From the NCBI GenBank assembly GCA_934700375.1, contig CAKUXT010000124.1:1-6124 (forward strand): DNA of 6,124 bases, given 5' to 3'. The notes beneath the pieces were generated by a model. It saw nothing but the letters and a program-made list of their open reading frames with translations, did no database searches and was not told where the DNA came from. Positions within the stretch are counted from its first letter, which is position 1; the number at the start of each line of letters is the position of its first letter. The translations under genes were made by a program, and so were the position numbers. This document shows, one piece after another, positions 1-5,570 of the stretch. This DNA comes from an uncultured Bacilli bacterium. Lineage in GTDB: Bacteria > Bacillota_I > Bacilli_A > RFN20 > CAG-288.

Positions 1-572
1 GAGATGATGACATCCTTTCTGATGATGATGGCACCATCATGAAGTCTTGATCCTTCATAGAAGATGGTTTCGATGATTTCCGGTGTGATCGGGCAGTTGA
101 TCATCGTACCATTTTTCATAAATTCATCCATGGGTGTATTTCTTTCAAACGTGATAAGTGCGCCCGTTTTGTTATCGGAGAGCCATTTTACGGCAGAACA
201 AATATTGTTGATCATCTTCTCCTTGTCGTATCCGCCCTTGTCTTCGCTTGTCGTTCTCTGCGACTTCATCGGAGCCGTTACATACTTTCTGAAAATGCCT
301 GCATTGATTGTCGTGCAGATGATCGTTGCTGTGAAGATTGCAATCAGCATGAAAAGAGCCATCATGGGAAGATTCAGCGTGAGGAAAAGGATATAGAAGA
401 AACATAAAGCACCATATCCGATATAGACAGCTATTCTTCTTGACAAGAACGCCATAAATCCGGAAATAGCCAAAACAAACAAAATAGAGATCACATAATC
501 TGCGACAAAATATCCATTCGAGAAATTCTCGGCGATTGTTTCATACTTCAGTAAACCAGTTAATACATTCAT
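1..572 (-). CDS. cdaA: Diadenylate cyclase CdaA (DisA_N/DAC domain), 3' end outside window
   Basis: Membrane-bound enzyme that joins two ATP into cyclic di-AMP, the messenger controlling potassium and osmolyte transport and cell-wall balance in Bacillota. I translated 190 codons from the ATG at 572. Three hydrophobic helices (about residues 25-43, 47-66 and 69-91) are followed by a polar linker (about 95-118). The DAC domain then begins: KTGALITFERNTP at 135-147 and SRLHDGAIIIR at 175-185, containing the DGA motif (179-181) that binds ATP and metal. The second signature, RHR, would lie beyond the left edge. Topology and motif order match CdaA rather than DisA or CdaS. AAAGGA (589-584) lies 11 nt upstream of the ATG, a slightly long spacing. 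The gene starts 77 bp after the HAD gene with no clear terminator between, so cotranscription is likely. In Bacillota cdaR and glmM usually follow; they are not visible here. The family call is firm; only the C-terminal part is missing. Confidence 0.93.
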   Translation of the reverse strand, partial: MNVLTGLLKYETIAENFSNGYFVADYVISILFVLAISGFMAFLSRRIAVYIGYGALCFFYILFLTLNLPMMALFMLIAIFTATIICTTINAGIFRKYVTAPMKSQRTTSEDKGGYDKEKMINNICSAVKWLSDNKTGALITFERNTPMDEFMKNGTMINCPITPEIIETIFYEGSRLHDGAIIIRKDVII

Positions 573-649
573 TCTTTTTTCCGTCCTTTATTTAGTATAA
601 AGCCCAAAGGAAAAATAAGAAAGTTTTTTTGCCGTTTTGATGGTAAAAT

Positions 650-1348
650 CTACTCTTTTTCTTCAATACCGAGCTCCTGATAGACAAAAGAGGGGATTTC
701 AGTGAAATCAGGAAGCACCGCTTTGACACCGGGCATGGATATGACCTCTTTTCTTGTCCCTTCCGGTTCGATGGCAATAAGGGTATCGACCTTTGCCGCA
801 TAAGCGGACTGAAGACCGGAGATGGAATCTTCAAAGACGATGCTATCCTCTCCCTTCACATGAAGGTGAGAAAGAGCGCGGAGGTAGATCTCAGGATCCG
901 GTTTACCTCTTTTCAGCGTTCCATCGTCATAGATAATGTCATCAAAAGAGAACCACTTCGGAAGCGGGAATGTTCGATAATACCAATCGACATTCGGCTT
1001 CATGCTGGCAGTGCAGATCGCTATTTTGATGTTGTTGGCTTTCAGCGTATTAAGAAACTTTTCAAGACCGAATACAAGATGCAGATTCTTTTTGTCCTCT
1101 TCGCAGATTCTCTGATAGACAAGCTCCTTCTTTGTCGCGTATTCCTCAACCTCCTGCAGCGTGAATTTTCTCTCTGCCAAGTAAGGGAGAATCTCATCAT
1201 TGCTGAATCCGTGGATATGAGCGGGAAACTCCTCATCACTGATCTCGCGGTTGAACATCTCTTTTGCAAAAGCGCGCCAGGAAAGAACGTGTTTGTCCTC
1301 ATCGAAGAACATCGTTCCATTGAAATCAAATACAACTGCTTTTTTCAT
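650..1348 (-). CDS. HAD-superfamily hydrolase, beta-phosphoglucomutase-like, with Asn in motif I
   Basis: Cytosolic HAD-fold protein of 232 aa, the usual size for the beta-phosphoglucomutase/phosphatase branch. Motif I is DFNGT (D8, N10, T12). D8 is the expected nucleophile. Residue 10, normally the Asp acting as general acid/base, is Asn. Motif II is CTAS (T113), motif III is the Lys of RGKPDPEIY (K149), and motif IV is FEDS (E173, D174) followed by SGLQSA. A helical C1-type cap fits about residues 16-90. Family knowledge suggests a phosphate-ester hydrolase or phosphomutase; the substrate cannot be read from the sequence. The start overlaps the xer stop by ATGA (1345-1348), and it has its own GAGGAG (1362-1357) 8 nt upstream, so it is translated well and coupled to xer. 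cdaA follows 77 bp downstream. Fold call is secure, activity uncertain. Confidence 0.9.
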   Translation of the reverse strand: MKKAVVFDFNGTMFFDEDKHVLSWRAFAKEMFNREISDEEFPAHIHGFSNDEILPYLAERKFTLQEVEEYATKKELVYQRICEEDKKNLHLVFGLEKFLNTLKANNIKIAICTASMKPNVDWYYRTFPLPKWFSFDDIIYDDGTLKRGKPDPEIYLRALSHLHVKGEDSIVFEDSISGLQSAYAAKVDTLIAIEPEGTRKEVISMPGVKAVLPDFTEIPSFVYQELGIEEKE

Positions 1349-2289
1349 TTTTCTTTCTCCTCTGTATTCAGTTTAGGAAAACAATCCTGATAAGTCTTCT
1401 TCAAGTCCTCTAACGAGACATCGGTATAGATGCTTGTCGTCGAGACCGATTCATGCCCGAGAAGTTCCTGAACAACCCTTAAGTCCGCTCCGTTGTTGAC
1501 AAGCTCCGTCGCAAAGGAATGACGGAACATATGTGGATGGACATGAAGGGGAAAAGAACATTTCCTTGCACAATCGGCAACAATATATTCTAACCCACGC
1601 TCCGTCAGTTTTTCTCCGTTTTTGTTAAGAAAAACATATCCTTCATCCTTTTTGTTTCCTAACAGGATGATGCGAAGAGACGAAGTATATGACAGAAGGG
1701 CATCTTTAGCCACTTCATTGAAATGCGTGATTCTCTCCTTCTTTCCTTTTCCCTGTATCCGAAGCGTCATAGCTTTCATATCGACCTGTGAATATTTCAG
1801 ATTGATCAGTTCGCTCGCTCTTAGACCAGAGGCAAAAAGAAGCTCCAGGATAGCCTGATCTCTTTTTGAAAGGAAATCAGTCCTTTTTGCATTGTCGTTC
1901 AAAAAGGAATTGATCTCATCATGAGAGAAGAACTCAGGAAGCTTTTTGCTCTTTTTCGGAAGGGACAAAGTGAGAAACGGATTCTTTGTCACAACATCTT
2001 TTTTCTGAAGATAGGTATAGAAATGACGCAAGGCAGCAATCTTCCTTCTGATCGAAGTGTTCTCTAGCTTCTCTTTTCTCAGAAGAAAGAGATAGCTCCT
2101 GATATCGCTCTTGTCAATCATCTCTTTGCTTAGCTTCTCTTCTTCCAGATAAAGAAGAAAAGAAGCGACATCTTCCCCATAGCTTAAAACAGTCTTGTCG
2201 GAATAATTCCGCTCCTCTTTGAGATAGACCAGAAATGCAGAAAATTCAGGATCCGTTATCTTTGAAATACGATTGTTGCTTGTTTTCAT
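1345..2289 (-). CDS. xerC: Tyrosine recombinase XerC/XerD type
   Basis: Site-specific tyrosine recombinase of 314 aa, near the usual 295-310 aa of Xer proteins. It would act with a partner Xer at the dif site to resolve chromosome dimers. The N-terminal SAM-like core-binding domain spans about residues 13-95. The catalytic domain carries the full set: R157 (SGLRASEL), K181 (GKGKKER), H253 and R256 (HMFRHSFAT), H279 (LLGHESVST) and the nucleophile Y288 (SIYTDV). Spacings match those I recall for E. coli XerD: 24 residues from Arg to Lys, 9 from the last His to Tyr. Its ATG overlaps the stop of the hlyIII-like gene (ATGA, 2286-2289) and I see no good ribosome binding site, so translation is probably coupled. 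Position near dprA and topA favours the chromosomal XerC (CodV) role over an integrase; no att site or phage gene is nearby. XerC versus XerD cannot be settled from one copy. Confidence 0.9.
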   Translation of the reverse strand: MKTSNNRISKITDPEFSAFLVYLKEERNYSDKTVLSYGEDVASFLLYLEEEKLSKEMIDKSDIRSYLFLLRKEKLENTSIRRKIAALRHFYTYLQKKDVVTKNPFLTLSLPKKSKKLPEFFSHDEINSFLNDNAKRTDFLSKRDQAILELLFASGLRASELINLKYSQVDMKAMTLRIQGKGKKERITHFNEVAKDALLSYTSSLRIILLGNKKDEGYVFLNKNGEKLTERGLEYIVADCARKCSFPLHVHPHMFRHSFATELVNNGADLRVVQELLGHESVSTTSIYTDVSLEDLKKTYQDCFPKLNTEEKEK

Positions 2290-3242
2290 GCTATGACCGC
2301 ATAGAGAAGAATGCCTAAATACTGAAGAAGCGTACCGATATTGACAAAGAGATGGAAGACAGAATGGAAGTAGCGTCTCTTAGAACCGATTCCGTAAAGG
2401 ATGGAACCGACCGTATAGGAGATGCCTCCTCCGATCATCAGCCACATGCCGGCGATGCCGACGCTCTTAAGCAGAACAGGATAGAAGAAGATGATTCCCC
2501 ATCCGACAGCGACATATAGAATCATCGAAATGACTTTGACCGCCTTCTTTCTCATCATCGTGGCGTTTAAGACGACGCCGAGTATAGAAAGAGCATAGAT
2601 GCAGGATAAGAACACATAATGCCAAGGGGCAAGAGAGGAAAGGCCTAAGAGAACAGCAGGCGTGTAGGTACCTGCGATCATAACATAGATCGTGCAATGG
2701 TCAAGAACCTGAAGCACTCTCTTTCCTTTTCCGATATGAAGGCCGTGATAGATAGCTGAGATTGCATAGAGGGTGATCATCGTGATGCCAAAGACGATCA
2801 TCGATAACAGACAGGTCAAATCACCAGGCTTATAGATGCAGGAGCAGATAATGCCGACGATGAGGAAAATGACACCCGCTCCTCCTCCGACAATGTGGGA
2901 GATCATATTGAACAGCTCTTCGGAGCGGAGATAGAAAGGAAGTCCATTCGCCTCTCTTAATGCGCGGATCTGTTCCTCTGTCATATCCTTCTCACGTATT
3001 TTCACTTCTTTCTCATAATCGATACTACGATACTCGCTTTTAAGATATCTTCTCTTTTCCTTGCACTCTTTCTTGAGCTTTCTTTTCGCTTGGTGATAAG
3101 CGCGTTTCTTCTCTTTGTATTCCTTCTTATCGTCTTTATGCTGCTTTCTTTGTTCTTTGTATAATTTTTTTGCTTCTGCGATCTTATCCTCTTTTTCAAC
3201 AAGGAGAAGATCATTCATCTCTTCATACTGTGTTTTGTTCAT
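2286..3242 (-). CDS. Hemolysin III/PAQR-family membrane protein with lysine-rich N-terminal extension
   Basis: Predicted seven-helix membrane protein of the HlyIII/YqfA/PAQR family, 318 aa. The C-terminal ~210 residues carry the family pattern: EELFNMISH (108-116), S162-x3-H166, D181-H182 followed by IYVMIAGTYTP, YGIGSK (283-288) and H293-x3-H297. The last two His with H166 and S162/D181 correspond to the metal site of PAQR proteins. Helices lie at about 113-136, 143-165, 182-201, 206-226, 235-255, 262-285 and 296-317. Residues 1-105 are an extra hydrophilic segment; 17-85 contain 29 Lys/Arg plus many Glu/Asp, as in a coiled coil or long charged helix. Typical bacterial members are about 210-220 aa and lack it. 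The start is supported by GGAGG (3251-3247). Function is not established: some homologues are called hemolysins, others link to membrane fluidity. It begins just after the topA terminator and overlaps xer. Confidence 0.88.
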   Translation of the reverse strand: MNKTQYEEMNDLLLVEKEDKIAEAKKLYKEQRKQHKDDKKEYKEKKRAYHQAKRKLKKECKEKRRYLKSEYRSIDYEKEVKIREKDMTEEQIRALREANGLPFYLRSEELFNMISHIVGGGAGVIFLIVGIICSCIYKPGDLTCLLSMIVFGITMITLYAISAIYHGLHIGKGKRVLQVLDHCTIYVMIAGTYTPAVLLGLSSLAPWHYVFLSCIYALSILGVVLNATMMRKKAVKVISMILYVAVGWGIIFFYPVLLKSVGIAGMWLMIGGGISYTVGSILYGIGSKRRYFHSVFHLFVNIGTLLQYLGILLYAVIA

Positions 3243-3246
3243 AAAG

Positions 3247-3251
3247 CCTCC
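3247..3251 (-). promoter_or_regulatory. Ribosome binding site of the hlyIII-like gene, between terminator and ATG
   Basis: GGAGG on the minus strand, 4 nt before the ATG at 3242, so closer than the usual spacing. It begins only 5 nt after the T-tract of the topA terminator ends. It supports the long form of the protein: the internal ATG at 2984 (M87), which would give an ordinary-sized HlyIII, has AGAAGG only 2 nt away, too close to work well. Confidence 0.6.
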
Positions 3252-3256
3252 ATCAG

Positions 3257-3295
3257 AAAAAAAGCTGACCGCAGGACCATGTCCTGCAATCAGCT
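3257..3295 (-). terminator. Intrinsic terminator after topA
   Basis: On the minus strand AGCTGA-TT-GCAGGAC, a 3-nt ATG loop, then GTCCTGC-GG-TCAGCT form a continuous 15-bp stem if the two U-G pairs are counted. The last T of the stem is followed by six more T (3262-3257). This is a textbook rho-independent terminator 10 nt after the topA stop. On the plus strand there is no T-tract after the hairpin, so it works in one direction. It ends only 14 nt before the start of the next gene. Confidence 0.92.
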
Positions 3296-3305
3296 ATACT
3301 ATACC

Positions 3306-5483
3306 TTATTTTGCAGCCTTCTTAGTAGTCTTTGAAGACTTTTTCGCACTCTTCTCTTCTTTTCCGTCAGCGACGATATAACGGCACTTAGGATAGTTGG
3401 AGCAGCCGATGAAAGTCTTTCCCCAACGGCTCTTCTTTTCGATCAGATGACCAGTATGGCATCTTGGGCAAAGAGGAGCATCCTCAGGGATGACGACCTC
3501 TTTCTTCTCCTTGACGAGCGGATTTCCGTTCAGGTCTTCCATGTAATCGCATTTAGGATAGTTGGAGCAGCCGACAAACTCACCGCGCTTGCTCTTTCTT
3601 TTCACAAGCTGATGTCCGCATTTCGGACAGACATGAGAAGTGATGACTTCCGCTTCTTCTTTCTGTTTGTCGATGTATTTGCACTTGGGATAGTTGGAAC
3701 AGCCGATGAATTCGCCGTACTTACCTTTTCTGTAGACAAGCGGGCTTCCGCATTCAGGGCAGACTCTTCCTTCGACAACCTTAGGCTGAATCTTTTCCAT
3801 CTTCTCCTCTGCAGAAGCGTAATACTTCTGGAATTCGTTCCAGAAGGAAGTGAGAAGCTCTAATCTGTCTGTCTTTCCGTCTGCGATATTGTCAAGCGCA
3901 TCTTCCATGCCTGCGGTATAGGAAGCATCCATATACTTCGGGAAGTATTCTTCCAGTTTTTCGGCGGTGAGAATACCCTGTGAGGTCGGAACAAGGGCGC
4001 CTTTCTGTGTCTCGACATAGTCTCTGTCGAGCAATGTCGATACGATCTTAGAATAAGTGGAAGGACGGCCGATGCCGTTTTCCTGCATCAGCTTGACGAG
4101 TTTTCCTTCGTTGTAACGGGCGGGAGCCTTTGTGAAATGCTGTGTCTTTTCGACATTCTCGCTCTCAAAGGGATCGCCGACTTTGACATCCTTAGGAAGT
4201 TTGGTCTTCTTCTCCTCTTCGTTCTCACCATAGATTCTGGTGTAGCCGTCAAAGAGAGGAAGGGTGGCACTGGCGGAGAAATCATAATCGTTGCCAGTGA
4301 GGATGACAGTCGTTGTCGATTCCTTCTTGGCAGACATCAAAGAAGCGACTGCTCTCTGATAGATTAAAGAATAAAGAAGATATTCTTCATTGGAAAGATA
4401 AGGGCGGGCGACTTCAGGAGTCAGAGACAAGTCTGTCGGACGGATTGCTTCATGGGCATCCTGGACATTCTTGTTGCTCTTCTGAATATGGCCTTTGCCT
4501 AAATATTCTTTTCCGAAATTGATTTCGATATACTGCTTTGCAGAAGCGATGAACTCATCGGAGAGACGGACAGAGTCTGTTCTCATATAGGTGATAAGAC
4601 CGGTCGTCTGACCATTGATCTCTTCGCCTTCATAAAGCTTCTGGGCGATCGTGGAAGTTCTCTTTGTCGAGAAGTGGAAACGGGAGAAAGCTTCCTGCTG
4701 AAGGGTAGAAGTGATAAACGGAGGCTTCGGTTCTTTTCTGACTGTTGTCGATTTGACATTCTTGACAGTGAAATCTTTAGGAAGAGCAGAAACGATCTTC
4801 AAAGCTTCCTCTTCGCTATGAATCTCGATGCTCTTATCCTTATATGATGTAAGCTCAGCGACAATCTTTGCCTTGGCCTCATTGACAAATTCGCTCTGGA
4901 TGGTCCAGTATTCGACAGGGACAAAGTCTTTGATCTCTTTCTCTCTGTCGACGATGTATTTCAGAACGACGGACTGAACGCGTCCCGCAGACTGCGACTT
5001 GATCTTTTTCTGAAGCAGCGTAGAGAGTCTAAAGCCCATCAGACGATCAATAATACGCCTTGTTTCCTGTGATTCTACAATGTGCATATAAATTGTCCTA
5101 GGAGAAGAGAGAGCCTTCGTAAGGGCCGTTTTTGTGATTTCATGGAACTCCAGTCTCTTTGTCTTATTGACATCAAGACCAAGGACCTGTGCCAAATGCC
5201 AGGAGATGGCTTCTCCTTCGCGGTCAGGGTCGGTTGCAAGATAGACTTCATCCGATTTGGCAAGCGCCTTCTTCAATTCTTTGACGACAGGCATCTTGTC
5301 ATTAGGTATTTCATAGTCCGGTTTGAAACCATGTTCGACATCAACGCCAAGGCCCATCTTGCCGTGGCTTGACAAATCGCGGATATGGCCGACAGAGGCC
5401 ATGACTTTATAATCGGACCCTAAGAACTTTCCGATAGTGATACTTTTGTGCGGGGATTCAACGATAATCAGTTTCATTTTCAA
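3306..5483 (-). CDS. topA: DNA topoisomerase I (type IA)
   Basis: Relaxes negatively supercoiled DNA by cutting one strand through a 5'-phosphotyrosine; essential counterweight to gyrase. Length is 725 aa, normal for Bacillota. The Toprim domain starts at KLIIVESP (E9, K13) and has TDPDREGE with D85, D87 and E89 for Mg2+. SAGRVQS lies at 165-171. The catalytic motif TYMRTDS contains Y299 and R301, and DAHEAIRPT lies at 342-350. Three C4 zinc fingers close the protein: C575/578/595/601, C619/622/639/645 and C672/675/694/700, each ending GCSNYPKC. A Lys-rich tail of about 18 residues follows. The start is TTG 5483 or ATG 5477: AGAAGG (5495-5490) is 6 nt from the TTG and 12 nt from the ATG, favouring TTG, whereas the ATG gives the MKLIIVESP start common in the family. 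The gene has its own promoter upstream and a terminator downstream. The N-terminal motif reads ESPHKSITI instead of the usual ESPAKAKTI, but E9 and K13 remain. Confidence 0.98.
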   Translation of the reverse strand: MKMKLIIVESPHKSITIGKFLGSDYKVMASVGHIRDLSSHGKMGLGVDVEHGFKPDYEIPNDKMPVVKELKKALAKSDEVYLATDPDREGEAISWHLAQVLGLDVNKTKRLEFHEITKTALTKALSSPRTIYMHIVESQETRRIIDRLMGFRLSTLLQKKIKSQSAGRVQSVVLKYIVDREKEIKDFVPVEYWTIQSEFVNEAKAKIVAELTSYKDKSIEIHSEEEALKIVSALPKDFTVKNVKSTTVRKEPKPPFITSTLQQEAFSRFHFSTKRTSTIAQKLYEGEEINGQTTGLITYMRTDSVRLSDEFIASAKQYIEINFGKEYLGKGHIQKSNKNVQDAHEAIRPTDLSLTPEVARPYLSNEEYLLYSLIYQRAVASLMSAKKESTTTVILTGNDYDFSASATLPLFDGYTRIYGENEEEKKTKLPKDVKVGDPFESENVEKTQHFTKAPARYNEGKLVKLMQENGIGRPSTYSKIVSTLLDRDYVETQKGALVPTSQGILTAEKLEEYFPKYMDASYTAGMEDALDNIADGKTDRLELLTSFWNEFQKYYASAEEKMEKIQPKVVEGRVCPECGSPLVYRKGKYGEFIGCSNYPKCKYIDKQKEEAEVITSHVCPKCGHQLVKRKSKRGEFVGCSNYPKCDYMEDLNGNPLVKEKKEVVIPEDAPLCPRCHTGHLIEKKSRWGKTFIGCSNYPKCRYIVADGKEEKSAKKSSKTTKKAAK
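3385..3707 (-). repeat. Three near-identical 26-bp in-frame repeats encoding the zinc-finger ends of TopA
   Basis: Copies at 3385-3410, 3550-3575 and 3682-3707 are almost the same at DNA level; in the shared core, copies differ at only two or three bases. Each encodes the GCSNYPKC end of one finger. The spacings of 165 and 132 bp are multiples of three, so recombination between copies would remove whole fingers without breaking the frame. This is part of topA, not a separate element. Confidence 0.85.
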
Positions 5484-5489
5484 TACTTA

Positions 5490-5495
5490 CCTTCT
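5490..5495 (-). promoter_or_regulatory. Ribosome binding site of topA
   Basis: AGAAGG on the minus strand. It is 6 nt before TTG 5483 and 12 nt before ATG 5477. The spacing favours the TTG start, adding two residues (Met-Lys) to the family's usual N-terminus. Confidence 0.6.
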
Positions 5496-5507
5496 TAAAT
5501 CTTACCT

Positions 5508-5536
5508 ATTATTGAGATGGACCACTGCTTTGTCAA
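5508..5536 (-). promoter_or_regulatory. Sigma-A-type promoter of topA
   Basis: A perfect -35 box TTGACA (5536-5531), a 17-bp spacer and a -10 box AATAAT (5513-5508, five of six matches to TATAAT). Transcription would start near 5501, leaving a leader of about 18 nt that contains the AGAAGG site. The -35 box sits inside a 5-bp inverted repeat, TGCTT-GACA-AAGCA (5538-5525), that could be incidental or a binding site. It lets topA be expressed separately from dprA. Confidence 0.75.
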
Positions 5537-5548
5537 GCAAGAATTTTC

Positions 5549-5565
5549 TCTTAGCATAGCTAAGA
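5549..5565 (-). other. Short hairpin just after dprA
   Basis: TCTTAGC-TAT-GCTAAGA forms a perfect 7-bp stem with a 3-nt loop, starting 5 nt after the dprA stop. No T-tract follows on the minus strand (GAAAATTC comes next), so it is not a standard intrinsic terminator. It may be a weak 3' end or an RNA-stabilising stem between dprA and the topA promoter. Confidence 0.4.
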
Positions 5566-5570
5566 ATATT

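Noticed and set aside
64..396. 110-codon hydrophobic open frame on the plus strand
   Set aside because: Antisense to cdaA; the hydrophobic look comes from the complement of the cdaA membrane and core regions. The minus frame shows clear DAC motifs.
594..622. Possible cdaA promoter with TATACT (599-594)
   Set aside because: No -35 box of quality at 16-18 bp spacing, and the predicted start near 587 would fall inside the AAAGGA ribosome binding site.
592..834. 80-codon minus-strand open frame running past the HAD stop toward cdaA
   Set aside because: It is out of frame with the HAD gene and overlaps its conserved C-terminal part; no domain is visible.
860..1390. 176-codon open frame on the plus strand
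   Set aside because: It lies antisense to the HAD gene, whose motifs prove the minus-strand frame. The plus-strand product shows no recognisable domain and no ribosome binding site evidence.
1345..2289. Xer-type recombinase as the integrase of a mobile element
   Set aside because: No attachment repeats, excisionase, phage or transposon genes nearby; neighbours and strand match a core chromosomal locus.
2286..2984. Alternative start of the hlyIII-like gene at the internal ATG (M87)
   Set aside because: AGAAGG lies only 2 nt from that ATG, whereas the upstream ATG at 3242 has GGAGG and an uninterrupted frame.
3447..3863. 138-codon open frame on the plus strand
   Set aside because: Antisense shadow of the zinc-finger end of topA; its internal similarity simply mirrors the finger repeats.
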